Shown: piece by piece, positions 7,856-16,624 of the stretch
Layout: each line of letters begins with the position of its first letter
Position numbering within the stretch: position 1 is the first letter of the stretch
Assembly: GCA_023387555.1 (NCBI GenBank)
Contig: JAEWHY010000410.1
Coordinates: forward strand, 1 to 33,517
Direction: 5' to 3'
Origin: Pseudomonadota bacterium
Lineage (GTDB): Bacteria > Pseudomonadota > Alphaproteobacteria > Rhizobiales > Xanthobacteraceae
DNA length: 33,517 nt
The notes under the pieces: generated by a model
Told to the model about the DNA's origin: nothing
The model's input: only the letters and a program-made list of their open reading frames with translations
The model's database searches: none
Position numbers and translations under genes: made by a program

Positions 7856-8767
7856 ATGTATCTCAAGTCCGATCCGCGATCCGCACTAGCCAGCCCGCAG
7901 GTGGCCAAGGCACCGCAGCCGACCGACTTCGCCGGTGCAGAATACGCCAAATTCTACGAGACCGCGCCGCAGGATGACGACGTCAACGGCCGCACCTGGT
8001 ACGCCCGCGGACAGAACTATGTCATCGCCTATAGCGAGGCCGCGCCTGGCGCCCGCTTCACCCGCGACGACCAGCCGGACGAATATGTGGTCCTGCTCCC
8101 CGAGGCGGCGACCGGGGCGGAGATTTCCGCCGGGACCGAACGCAAAACCCTTGCAGGCTATTCGGTCGCCTTCGTTCCGCCGGGCAACAGCACGGTCGTC
8201 ATCCCGAATGGCGGGCGCGTGATCCGCATGTTCACCACCCGCTCAGAGGACATGTCGGCGAAATGCGTCAATGCGGATTCGTTCAAAACGCCGCATCCGA
8301 ACATTCCGCCGTTCGAGCCGTGGCCGGCGCCCCGCGCACCCGGCCGCATCCACGCCTACAGCCTTGACGTCAAGACCGAGGAGGGACGGTTCGGCCGCAT
8401 CTTCCGGTGCTCCACCTTCATGGTGAACTACCTCGATCCACGGAACGGACCACGCGACGTCACCAAGCTCTCGCCCCATCACCACGACGATTTCGAGCAA
8501 TGCTCGCTGGCGCTTGAGGGCGCCTACATTCACGACATACGCTGGCCGTGGATTCCCGACATGACGAAATGGCGGGAAGACGAACACGAGTTTTGTGCCG
8601 CGCCGTCGATCGCCGTGATTCCTCCGCCGGCCATTCACACATCCCGCGCGGTAGGAACCGGCATCAACCAGCTCGTCGATATTTTCTGCCCCCCGCGCAT
8701 GGACTTCTCGTCAAAGCCGGGGTGGGTCGTGAATGCTGACGACTACCCGATGCCCGGCGAGCCCTGA
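7856..8767 (+). CDS. Two-barrel cupin-like protein of unknown function
   Basis: A 303-residue protein that I cannot assign to a characterised enzyme. The C-terminal half has a plausible cupin metal site: His208, His209 and His210 followed by Glu214 (SPHHHDDFEQCSLALEGAYIH), then His261 in AVIPPPAIHTSRA. The N-terminal half has the sequence rhythm of a second cupin barrel (DEYVVLLPEA, YSVAFVPPGNSTVVIPNGG) but lacks the histidines, so it is probably a degenerate domain. Bicupins include ring-cleaving dioxygenases, isomerases and hydrolases, and nothing here decides between them. A strong ribosome-binding site (GGGAGGAAAGC) fixes the ATG. It lies 42 bases after the aldolase and 59 bases before the DUF6282 gene in an apparent operon. 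No signal peptide is seen. Confidence 0.85.
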   Translation: MYLKSDPRSALASPQVAKAPQPTDFAGAEYAKFYETAPQDDDVNGRTWYARGQNYVIAYSEAAPGARFTRDDQPDEYVVLLPEAATGAEISAGTERKTLAGYSVAFVPPGNSTVVIPNGGRVIRMFTTRSEDMSAKCVNADSFKTPHPNIPPFEPWPAPRAPGRIHAYSLDVKTEEGRFGRIFRCSTFMVNYLDPRNGPRDVTKLSPHHHDDFEQCSLALEGAYIHDIRWPWIPDMTKWREDEHEFCAAPSIAVIPPPAIHTSRAVGTGINQLVDIFCPPRMDFSSKPGWVVNADDYPMPGEP

Positions 8768-8826
8768 CCGTTGCCTGGCGTTCAGTGCAACAGGACATCC
8801 GGACCAACCAGCAAGGCACAGCGGCC

Positions 8827-9765
8827 ATGCCAATCAACGACACACCGCCTGCGGTGAACATCAATCGGGACAGCCGCACGGACGAGGTGAGCGCCCTGCT
8901 CGTTGGCGCCGTCGATCTCCACTGTCACAGCGGCCCGGCCGCGATGCCCCGCGTGCTCGATCATCATGACGCCATGATGGATTGTGCGGCGGCGGGTTTC
9001 AGCGCGCTGCTCTACAAGGATCATTATTATCTTGGCGTGTCGCACGCCGCGATCCTCGAGAAGCTGTTTCCCGATACCGGCGTCCGCCTGTTTTCAGGAC
9101 TGGCGCTCAACAACGCCAACGGCGGCATCAATCCGCACGCCGTCGATCATGCGGCGAGTATCGGCGCGAAGATCATCTGGATGCCGACTCTCTCGGCACA
9201 GAACCACATCGCCCAGCTGAGCGGACAGGGAAAGACCTTTCCCAAGACGAAACGCAAGATGCTGGATCCCATCCCGCTCAGCGCGCTCGATGCCAATGGC
9301 GCAATTTCGGACGCGACCAGGGCCTGCCTCGATATCATCGCGGAAGCCGACATTATCCTCGCCGGCGGCCATCTGCCCGCGAGCGAGTTGCACCTATTGT
9401 TCGACGAAGCGAAGCGGCGCGGCGTGAGGAAGATGCTCGTCAATCACCCGACCTATGTGGTCGGATGCACCGACGAGGACATCCGCTCTCTGGTCGCGGC
9501 GGGCGCTTACATGGAGCATTCCATCTGCATGTTTGTCGGAGGAAAGGCGAAGAAATTCAGCGCCGACGACCTCCGCCATCTGATCGAAGTGGCCGGCGTC
9601 GATCGCACGATCCTGTCGTCGGACCTCGGCCTGCTCGACAACCCGAGGCCGGTCGAGGGCTTCAGGCAGATCGTGCGCCTCCTGCTGGACCTGCAGTTTT
9701 CCAAGTCCGACATCCGCCGGCTGATCAGCCGCAACGCGGCCGGTCTTCTGGATCTGGACGTATAA
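8827..9765 (+). CDS. DUF6282-type metal-dependent hydrolase (amidohydrolase-like)
   Basis: A 312-residue protein with the layout of an amidohydrolase/PHP-like TIM barrel. The HxH metal motif is His32/His34 (AVDLHCHSGPA). It is followed by LLYKDHYY with Lys64 and His66, AGGHLPASE, LVNHPTYVVG and ILSSDLGLLDNP, which supply the later His and Asp ligands. I recognise the pattern as the uncharacterised DUF6282 family; no substrate is known to me. ATG 8827 is chosen because the upstream in-frame GTG at 8785 has no ribosome-binding site and adds a non-conserved 14-residue leader. It closes the aldolase-cupin-hydrolase run. Its likely chemistry is hydrolysis of a lactone, amide or similar bond in the pathway substrate (inference). 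Confidence 0.85.
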   Translation: MPINDTPPAVNINRDSRTDEVSALLVGAVDLHCHSGPAAMPRVLDHHDAMMDCAAAGFSALLYKDHYYLGVSHAAILEKLFPDTGVRLFSGLALNNANGGINPHAVDHAASIGAKIIWMPTLSAQNHIAQLSGQGKTFPKTKRKMLDPIPLSALDANGAISDATRACLDIIAEADIILAGGHLPASELHLLFDEAKRRGVRKMLVNHPTYVVGCTDEDIRSLVAAGAYMEHSICMFVGGKAKKFSADDLRHLIEVAGVDRTILSSDLGLLDNPRPVEGFRQIVRLLLDLQFSKSDIRRLISRNAAGLLDLDV

Positions 9766-10053
9766 GTCCCCGGACCTCGAATGCGCCCAAACCGGCACGA
9801 GTCGGGACAGGACATGGCATCGTCGTATCTGCCGAAGCTCGTTTGCGCAATATAATCGGCCGGCAAGTCTGCAAGCACAAGCGTTCCTTCTACCGAGCAC
9901 GTGAGGAGCCCGGACGCTCCGCATGACGGACAGGCGCTTGCCGATTCGCCCGAATCACTTGTCTGCGATCGAGCGCCCGCTTAATGCTGCCTGCAACGCA
10001 ATCACCCGACCTTGCCAGCTGGACCGCCAGCTTCGCAGTCGCGTCGCAACACC

Positions 10054-11307
10054 ATGATCGTGCCCGCCATGGACGTCACGCTCCTTATCTTTCTTCTGGT
10101 CTACGTGGCGATGGGCTTCGGCCGCCTTCCAGGCTTCAAGCTCGACCGGACGGGCGCAGCGCTTGTCGGCATGCTCGCGATGATCGTCGCCGGCAGCATC
10201 AGCGCGTCGGCAGCATGGGCTGCAATCGACTATCAAACAATCGCGCTGCTGTTCGGCCTGATGGTGGTATCGGCCGGCTTCGTCGTGTCGGGCTTCTACG
10301 CCTGGGTCGCGCATCGCATCGCTTCGCTCAATGTGCCACCACCGCTGCTGCTGGCGATTCTTGTCGCGACCGGCGGCATTCTGTCGGCGTTGCTGACCAA
10401 CGATGTCGTCGTCGTCGCGATGACACCGCTTCTGGCGTCCGTTTCCCTCGCCCGCAAACTCAACCCGGTTCCGTTCCTGCTGGCGTTCTGTTTCGCGGCA
10501 AATACCGGCTCGTCCGGAACGCTCATCGGCAGCCCCCAGAACATGATCGTTGCGCAGACCCTGGACTTGTCCTTCACGGGGTTTCTTCGCCTTGCCGCAA
10601 TTCCGGGCCTGCTGTCGCTCCCCATTGTCTGGGGTACGATCGTTCTGCTGTATCGGGGCCGCTGGAATCTTCCCGACTCCGCCTCGCAGGTCGCGGTTCA
10701 CGCCCAGCCTGAGCCGGTGCTCGATCGCTGGGAAACCGCGAAGACTGGCGCCGTCACCGTCGCGGTCATCGCTGCCTTCATCTTCTCTCCGTGGCCGCGC
10801 GAAATGATCGCGCTCGGAGCGGCCTGTGCCCTGCTGATCAATCGAAAGATCTCGTCCGGCGACGTCCTGACCAAGGTGGACGGAAACCTTCTTGTCCTGA
10901 TCATGGGCCTTTTCGTCGTGAATGCTGCAATGGCGGCGACTGGCGTGCCGCAGATGCTGATCGCTGAAGCACGCGACTTCGGCCTGAACCTGCATGAGCC
11001 CGTAACACTGCTTTGGCTCAGTGCGGTGCTGAGCGATCTGGTCGGAAACAGTCCAGCGGTGATGCTCCTGGCGCCGCTTATCCAGGGGGCTACCCATCCG
11101 GATGCAGTCGGTGCCGCGCTCGCACTCGGCACCGGATTTTCGAGCAACCTGCTCATATTCGGCAGCCTTGCGGGGATCATCGTGGTCGAACAGGCCGCTG
11201 CCCGCGGTATCCATATTTCGTTCGGGGAATTTGCACGCGCAGGCGCTCCGGTCACGCTCGCCTGCATGATCGTGGCAACGATCTGGATCGTCGCCGTCTA
11301 TCACTGA
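10054..11307 (+). CDS. SLC13/ArsB-like ion-transporter-superfamily permease
   Basis: A 417-residue inner-membrane protein with 10-12 predicted hydrophobic helices. Diagnostic repeats of the ion-transporter superfamily are present: ILSALLTNDVVVVAMTPLL and NTGSSGTLIGSPQNMIVAQ in the first half, then LSDLVGNSPAVMLLAPLI and GTGFSSNLLIFGSLAGIIVVEQA in the second. Relatives carry dicarboxylates, sulfate or arsenite, so it could be a carboxylate permease for the neighbouring pathway. An in-frame TTG at 10012 is an alternative start but adds a non-hydrophobic leader; another ATG is at 10069. It lies 288 bases after the DUF6282 gene. That gap holds a perfect TATAAT at 9851-9856 without a good -35 element and otherwise nothing recognisable, so it may be a separate transcription unit. 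Confidence 0.85.
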   Translation: MIVPAMDVTLLIFLLVYVAMGFGRLPGFKLDRTGAALVGMLAMIVAGSISASAAWAAIDYQTIALLFGLMVVSAGFVVSGFYAWVAHRIASLNVPPPLLLAILVATGGILSALLTNDVVVVAMTPLLASVSLARKLNPVPFLLAFCFAANTGSSGTLIGSPQNMIVAQTLDLSFTGFLRLAAIPGLLSLPIVWGTIVLLYRGRWNLPDSASQVAVHAQPEPVLDRWETAKTGAVTVAVIAAFIFSPWPREMIALGAACALLINRKISSGDVLTKVDGNLLVLIMGLFVVNAAMAATGVPQMLIAEARDFGLNLHEPVTLLWLSAVLSDLVGNSPAVMLLAPLIQGATHPDAVGAALALGTGFSSNLLIFGSLAGIIVVEQAAARGIHISFGEFARAGAPVTLACMIVATIWIVAVYH

Positions 11308-11736
11308 ATGACGATTGCAACCCTTGATCGGTATGCTGGCGGGCCGGGACGCGCCTCCCTCCTGACGACACGCTATCTGTCGTAGCGATGACCGGCCGCA
11401 GCTTCTCCCGGCGGGCCGCAGCAGCCGCCATTGCCGTGGCTCAGGCAAAAGGCCGCAGTCAGGTTGCCAGTTGACGCGAGATTCGCGGGAATGTGATGAA
11501 AAATGGCATCTTGTGCGCCCATTTGTCTCTGCGGATCGCGCTCGACTTCCACATACCATACGCCGGTCGAATCGGGCCTGCGCGCAGGCGATCTGCAAAT
11601 ACCGATATCCCGCGACGACCGATCGACAACCCCGGCAACCTCGCGGCCCCGCAATGCCGGCCAAGGGCTTGCCCTCGCGCGTCCCAATTTACCATAAAGG
11701 GTCTGTGAAGCCGAAACGCGCACGCCCGGGAAAAAG
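11308..11736. other. Intergenic stretch before the mrp operon
   Basis: There are 429 bases with no convincing gene. Open frames on both strands here lack recognisable domains and plausible start sites. Just before mrpA a weak sigma-70-like promoter can be drawn (TTGCCC near 11670 and CATAAA near 11694). No terminator with a T-run follows the permease. The stretch may hold the mrp promoter and regulatory leader. Confidence 0.5.
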
Positions 11737-14658
11737 ATGGCCTCCGAAACGCTGCTCCTCGCCGTCATTGCCTTGCCGTTTCTGGGGAGCTGTCTGGCCA
11801 TCCTTCTGCGTGACAGCGCACGCAACGTCGTGGCGGGCCTCGCCGGATCGGTCGCGCTTCTCACGCTTGTCATCATCATTTCCACATATCCGCATTTCGT
11901 CGATGGCGGCGTCATCCAGACCAGGATCGCCTGGGTCCCGGAACTCGGGCTCGAATTCAACCTCCGGATGGATGGTTTCTCCTGGCTGATGGCCGGGCTC
12001 ATCACCGGCATCGGCTGCCTCGTGGTGCTGTACGCCCACTACTATATGTCGCCGGAAGATCCGGTCTCGCGCTTCTTCTCGTTCTTGCTCGCATTCATGG
12101 GCGCGATGCTCGGCATCGTTCTGTCGGGCAACCTGATCCAGCTGGTGTTCTTCTGGGAATTGACCAGCCTCTTCTCGTTCCTGCTGATCGGCTATTGGCA
12201 CCAGAACAGGCAGGCGCGGGAAGGCGCACGGATGGCGCTGCTCATCACCTCCGCCGGCGGATTCTGTCTGCTGGCCGGCGTGCTGCTGCTCGGGCACATC
12301 GTCGGCAGCTACGATCTCGACCGGGTGCTGGCATCCGGCGCCATCATTCGTGCGCACCCGCTCTACCTTCCAACGCTGATCCTCATTCTCAGCGGCGCCT
12401 TGACGAAAAGCGCCCAGTTTCCGCTGCATTTCTGGCTGCCGCATGCGATGGCGGCCCCAACGCCGGTCTCGGCTTACCTGCATTCCGCCACCATGGTGAA
12501 GGCCGGCGTATTCCTTCTGGTGCGGCTATGGCCCGCGCTGGGCGGGACCAATGAGTGGCTGTGGATCGTCTCGGCCGCAGGCCTCGTCACCTTCATCCTG
12601 GGTGCGTTCTTCGCGCTTTTCCAGCAGGATCTGAAAGGGCTTCTTGCCTATTCGACCATCAGCCACCTCGGCCTGACCACTCTCCTCGTCGGGCTTGATA
12701 CGCCACTTAGTCAGGTTGCGGCGATCTTCCACATCATGAACCACGCAACCTTCAAGGCGTCGTTGTTCATGGCCGCCGGTATCATCGACCATGAAACCGG
12801 CACCCGCGATATCCGCCGGCTGAGCGGGCTGTGGCGGTACATGCCGGTCACCGCATCACTTGCCATGGTCGCCGCCGCGGCGATGGCCGGCGTTCCGCTC
12901 CTGAACGGCTTTCTTTCGAAGGAGATGTTTTTCGCCGAAACAATCGAGATCCACGATAACTCCATCGTGGATCAGGCATTGCCTTACATCGTCACCATCG
13001 CGAGCATGTTCACGGTTGCTTACTCGTTGCGCTTCATACGCGACGTATTCTTCGGACCACCTCCGCAGGGTTTGCCACGTACCCCGCACGAACCGCCCTT
13101 CCTCATGCGCCTGCCGGCCGCAATTCTCGTGCTGGCATGTCTCGTGGTCGGCATCGTCCCCGGCCTGACCATCGGTCCGCTGCTTCAAACCGCAGCATAC
13201 GCCGTCCTCGGCCCGACGCTTCCCGAATACAGCCTCGCCGTCTGGCATGGCTTCACTCCGGCGCTGCTGATGAGCATCATCGCGATCTGCGGTGGCGTCG
13301 CGGTGTATTTCATGCTGCGCTCCTATCTGCTCACCAATGAAGGCCCGCCGCTGCTCCGCCGTATCCAGGGCAAGCGCATTTTCGAACGCGTGCTGGTGGC
13401 CGTCTCATGGCAGTTCGCGAGATGGCTCGAAGGCGTTCTCGGCACGCGGCGATTGCAGCCGCAATTGCAGATCCTGATTTGCGCCGCTCTGGTTGCCGGA
13501 TTGGTCCCGATCTACATGCGAGGAATTGGGCCAATTGGACTTTCGCCGTCATCCATCAACGTCGTGTTCGCGATCGTCTGGGTCGTCGGCATCGCCTGCG
13601 CGCTCGCCGCCGCCTATCAGGCGAAATTCCATCGCCTCGCCGCCCTCGTCCTGGTCGGTGGCGCCGGCCTCGTAACCTGCGTCAGTTTTGTGTGGCTTTC
13701 TGCGCCGGATCTCGCGCTGACCCAACTGGTCGTAGAGACAGTCACGACAGTGCTGCTTCTGCTCGGGCTACGCTGGCTGCCGAAGCGCATGCCGACGAAT
13801 ACGCAAAGCGGCATTCGATGGTATCGCGTCCGCGATATCGCCATTTCAGTGGCGGCAGGGTCAGGGCTGGCCATGCTCGCTTATGTCGTGATGACCAGGT
13901 CGAAGCCCGACAGCATCGCGTCCTACTTTGTTGAAAATGCCTATACCAAGGGCGGCGGGACCAACATCGTCAACGTCATCCTCGTGGACTTCCGTGCGTT
14001 TGACACGTTTGGCGAGATTACGGTGCTCGGCATCGTCGCGATCACCGTCTATGCCCTGCTGCGCAGGTTCCGCCCCGCTGCCGAGAGCATTCCCGTGCCG
14101 GAACAGCAGCGCGACCAGGACCTGTTCGATGAGGCCAGCGCGGACCGCAGCAAAGGCGACACCGTGAAGAGCGCAATGGCCATCCCGGCGCTGATGATGA
14201 CCATGCTGTTCCCGGTCATCGGCGCAGTTGCGGCCTACCTGCTCCTGCGTGGGCACGACCTGCCCGGAGGCGGCTTCGTCGCCGGCGTAACCATGGCGGT
14301 GGCGTTTATCCTTCAATACATGGCTCACGGCACGACCTGGGTCGAAGCCCACCTCCGCGTCCTGCCGGTGCGGTGGATGGGCGCCGGGTTGCTGCTGGCA
14401 GCCGGCATCGGAGCGGTCCCGTGGCTATTCGGCCGGCCTTTCCTGAGTTCGTCATTCGACTATGTCGAGATTCCACTGATCGGCGCCGTCCCGATGGCGA
14501 CCGCGCTCGTGTTTGACATCGGCGTGTTTGCCCTTGTCGTCGGCGCGACCGTCCTCATGCTGATCGCAATCGCGCACCAGTCGGTCCGCAGTCACCGGGC
14601 GCCACGGGCCCGCAAGGTCATCGCGCCCGCCGTATCGGCCACAGAGGAGGTGCGGTGA
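11737..14658 (+). CDS. mrpA: Mrp Na+(K+)/H+ antiporter subunit A fused to subunit B
   Basis: A 973-residue polytopic membrane protein. The N-terminal part is a complex I NuoL-like proton channel with the key charges Glu141 (VFFWELTS) and Lys224 (LTKSAQFPLHFWLP), followed by KGLLAYSTISHLG and HATFKASLFMAAG. The central C-terminal region (about 560-790) is the MrpA-specific extension. The last 160 residues, from about SAMAIPALMMTMLFPVIGA with GHDLPGGGFVAGV, are a complete MrpB/MnhB domain. Fusion of A and B is the rule in group-2 Mrp (Pha) systems of Proteobacteria, which then have six genes rather than seven. The complex exports Na+ or K+ in exchange for protons and supports salt and alkali tolerance. 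Its stop overlaps the mrpC start by one base. Confidence 0.96.
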   Translation: MASETLLLAVIALPFLGSCLAILLRDSARNVVAGLAGSVALLTLVIIISTYPHFVDGGVIQTRIAWVPELGLEFNLRMDGFSWLMAGLITGIGCLVVLYAHYYMSPEDPVSRFFSFLLAFMGAMLGIVLSGNLIQLVFFWELTSLFSFLLIGYWHQNRQAREGARMALLITSAGGFCLLAGVLLLGHIVGSYDLDRVLASGAIIRAHPLYLPTLILILSGALTKSAQFPLHFWLPHAMAAPTPVSAYLHSATMVKAGVFLLVRLWPALGGTNEWLWIVSAAGLVTFILGAFFALFQQDLKGLLAYSTISHLGLTTLLVGLDTPLSQVAAIFHIMNHATFKASLFMAAGIIDHETGTRDIRRLSGLWRYMPVTASLAMVAAAAMAGVPLLNGFLSKEMFFAETIEIHDNSIVDQALPYIVTIASMFTVAYSLRFIRDVFFGPPPQGLPRTPHEPPFLMRLPAAILVLACLVVGIVPGLTIGPLLQTAAYAVLGPTLPEYSLAVWHGFTPALLMSIIAICGGVAVYFMLRSYLLTNEGPPLLRRIQGKRIFERVLVAVSWQFARWLEGVLGTRRLQPQLQILICAALVAGLVPIYMRGIGPIGLSPSSINVVFAIVWVVGIACALAAAYQAKFHRLAALVLVGGAGLVTCVSFVWLSAPDLALTQLVVETVTTVLLLLGLRWLPKRMPTNTQSGIRWYRVRDIAISVAAGSGLAMLAYVVMTRSKPDSIASYFVENAYTKGGGTNIVNVILVDFRAFDTFGEITVLGIVAITVYALLRRFRPAAESIPVPEQQRDQDLFDEASADRSKGDTVKSAMAIPALMMTMLFPVIGAVAAYLLLRGHDLPGGGFVAGVTMAVAFILQYMAHGTTWVEAHLRVLPVRWMGAGLLLAAGIGAVPWLFGRPFLSSSFDYVEIPLIGAVPMATALVFDIGVFALVVGATVLMLIAIAHQSVRSHRAPRARKVIAPAVSATEEVR

Positions 14659-15002
14659 TGGAAATCATACTCGCTCTCGGCATCGGTGTGCTCACGGGTT
14701 CCGGCGTCTGGCTGATCCTTCGACCGCGCACCTTCCAGGTGATCATCGGGCTGTCGCTCCTCGCCTACGCGGTGAATCTTTTCATCATTGCCATGGGCCG
14801 GCCGACGGCAGGGGTTGCGCCGGTCCTCGCGGCCAAGGGCGTCGGGGATCCGGCGCTGATCGCTGATCCGCTGCCACAGGCCCTCGTCCTGACGGCGATC
14901 GTCATCAGCTTCGCAACCACTGCTCTGTTCCTGGTGGTGCTGCTCGTGGCGCGCGGCCTGACCGGCACCGACCATGTCGATGGACGGGAGCCCGAACGGT
15001 GA
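14658..15002 (+). CDS. mrpC: Mrp antiporter subunit C
   Basis: A 114-residue protein with three hydrophobic helices, homologous to NuoK and MnhC. Signatures are GVLTGSGVWLILRPRTFQVIIGLSLLAYAVNLFIIAMG and the C-terminal DPLPQALVLTAIVISFATTALFLVVLLVA, with the conserved PLPQALVLTAIVI block. ATG 14658 is preferred over the adjacent GTG 14655 because GAGGAGG ends seven bases before it. It shares the A of the mrpA stop codon (TGATG), a sign of translational coupling. In the complex it packs between the A and D channels and contributes to the ion pathway. Confidence 0.95.
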   Translation: MEIILALGIGVLTGSGVWLILRPRTFQVIIGLSLLAYAVNLFIIAMGRPTAGVAPVLAAKGVGDPALIADPLPQALVLTAIVISFATTALFLVVLLVARGLTGTDHVDGREPER

Positions 15003-16624
15003 GCCGTCTGTCCGATCATCTGATGATCTTGCCGGTGGCGTTGCCACTGCTTGCCGGCGCGGTGATGCTTGCCCTGGGTGGCGAAAGCCGCCGCAACATC
15101 AATGCCGCGATCAATGTCATCGCCACGCTGGCGCTTGTCGCCGTTGCGATCGCGCTGATCCGCGATGCCGACGCGAGCCCGACCGGCCTGTCGGGCGTCT
15201 ATCGCCTGGGTGATTGGCCGGCGCCATTCGCGATCGTCCTCGTGGTGGACCGGCTTTCAGCCCTGATGATCCTGCTGACCAGCCTGCTCGCGTCAGCCGC
15301 GGTCATTTTCTCGCTGGCGCGGTGGCACCGGGCCGGCGTGCTTTTCCATCCGCTGTTTCAATTCCTGCTGATGGGGATAAACGGCGCCTTCCTCACCGGC
15401 GACCTTTTCAACCTGTTCGTATTCTTCGAAGTCTTGCTCGCGGCCTCCTATGGCCTCGCGCTGCACGGCTCCGGATCGCCGCGGGTATTGGCCGGACTGC
15501 AATACATCGTCGTCAACCTCGTGGCGTCGCTGTTCTTCCTGATCGGCGTCAGCCTGATCTACGGCGTCGCGGGCACGCTCAATATGGCCGACCTTGCCGC
15601 CCGGGTCTCGTCCATCCGGGCGGAGGATCGCGCGTTGCTGGAGGCCGGCGCCGGGATCCTGGGCATCGCATTCCTGACGAAGGCGGCGATGTGGCCGCTC
15701 TGCTTCTGGCTGCCGGGCACTTACGCCGCTGCGGCGCCGCCGGTTGCTGCGGTACTCACGATCCTTACCAAGGTGGGCGCCTACGTTGTGCTGCGACTCT
15801 GGCTGCTTGTGTTCGCAGAGGGCGCGGGATCCTCGCCTCAGTTCGGCGACGAATTGTTGATGATAGGCGGCATCGCGACGATCACGTTCGGCACGATCGG
15901 ATGCCTCGCGTCACAGGACATGGCGCGACTCGCCGGATTTTCCGTTGTCGTGTCATCCGGCACGGTGCTCGCCGCCATCGGCATGGGACAGGTCGGCGTG
16001 ACGGCCGCACTCCTTTATTACCTGATCAGTTCGACGCTCGGTCTCGCCGCCTTCTTCCTCCTGATCGAGCTGGTCGAGCGGGGCCGTGAACCGGGCGCCG
16101 ACGTCATCGCCGTGACGCGCGAAGCCTACGGCGACGATGAGGACGAACTCGAGGAGCCGGAGGAAGTCGGAATCGCGATCCCGGCCACCATGGGCATGCT
16201 CGGTCTGGCCTTTGTCGGCTGTGCCGTGATGATCGCAGGCCTGCCGCCGCTTTCCGGATTCGTTGCCAAGTTCGCACTCCTGACCGCCGCGATGAATTCG
16301 CAGCCCGGTGCAATTTCCGTCGGCGCTTGGATTTTGCTTGCAGCCTTGCTGCTGTCTGGCCTGGCGGCGTTGATCGCCATGACGCGCGCGGGCATCCGCG
16401 TTCTATGGGCCGCGCCCGAACGAAGCGTACCGCGCGTGCGACTGATCGAGATGGCGCCCATCGCGGTGCTCCTTCTCCTGTGTGCGCTGCAGACGGTCCA
16501 GGCCGGACCGATCATGCGCTTCATGCAGGCCACCGCGCAGTCGCTGCACACACCCGATGTCTATATTCGCGGTGTCCTTGGTGCGGCAGCGGAGCAGCCG
16601 ATCGGCTCGAAGGGGGGAACATGA
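14999..16624 (+). CDS. mrpD: Mrp antiporter subunit D
   Basis: A 541-residue polytopic protein homologous to NuoM/NuoN. It contains the channel signatures NLFVFFEVLLAASYGLAL (conserved Glu), LTKAAMWPLCFWLPGTYAAAAPPVAAVLTILTKVGAY (conserved Lys pair) and SGFVAKFALL near the end. The GTG start overlaps the mrpC stop in a GTGA four-base overlap. An unusual acidic loop (YGDDEDELEEPEE) interrupts the chain between the helices at about residues 376-390. Its role is proton (or cation) translocation as the second antiporter-like channel of the complex. Its stop overlaps mrpE by four bases. Confidence 0.95.
   Translation: MSRLSDHLMILPVALPLLAGAVMLALGGESRRNINAAINVIATLALVAVAIALIRDADASPTGLSGVYRLGDWPAPFAIVLVVDRLSALMILLTSLLASAAVIFSLARWHRAGVLFHPLFQFLLMGINGAFLTGDLFNLFVFFEVLLAASYGLALHGSGSPRVLAGLQYIVVNLVASLFFLIGVSLIYGVAGTLNMADLAARVSSIRAEDRALLEAGAGILGIAFLTKAAMWPLCFWLPGTYAAAAPPVAAVLTILTKVGAYVVLRLWLLVFAEGAGSSPQFGDELLMIGGIATITFGTIGCLASQDMARLAGFSVVVSSGTVLAAIGMGQVGVTAALLYYLISSTLGLAAFFLLIELVERGREPGADVIAVTREAYGDDEDELEEPEEVGIAIPATMGMLGLAFVGCAVMIAGLPPLSGFVAKFALLTAAMNSQPGAISVGAWILLAALLLSGLAALIAMTRAGIRVLWAAPERSVPRVRLIEMAPIAVLLLLCALQTVQAGPIMRFMQATAQSLHTPDVYIRGVLGAAAEQPIGSKGGT

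Noticed and set aside
11388..11474. A 28-codon plus-strand frame (MTGRSFSRRAAAAAIAVA...) that resembles a Tat leader.
   Set aside because: No ribosome-binding site, no mature protein after the leader-like stretch, and no conserved continuation.
9955..11664. A 569-residue open frame on the minus strand across the permease gene.
   Set aside because: It is the antisense of a clear 10-12-helix permease; its product is Arg/Asp/Gln-rich low-complexity text with no domain, as expected for a shadow in GC-rich DNA.
11459..11695. Minus-strand frames before mrpA, one with REVAGVV resembling a dehydrogenase fragment.
   Set aside because: The similarity is one short string; no cofactor or zinc motifs follow, and the frames extend antisense into mrpA.
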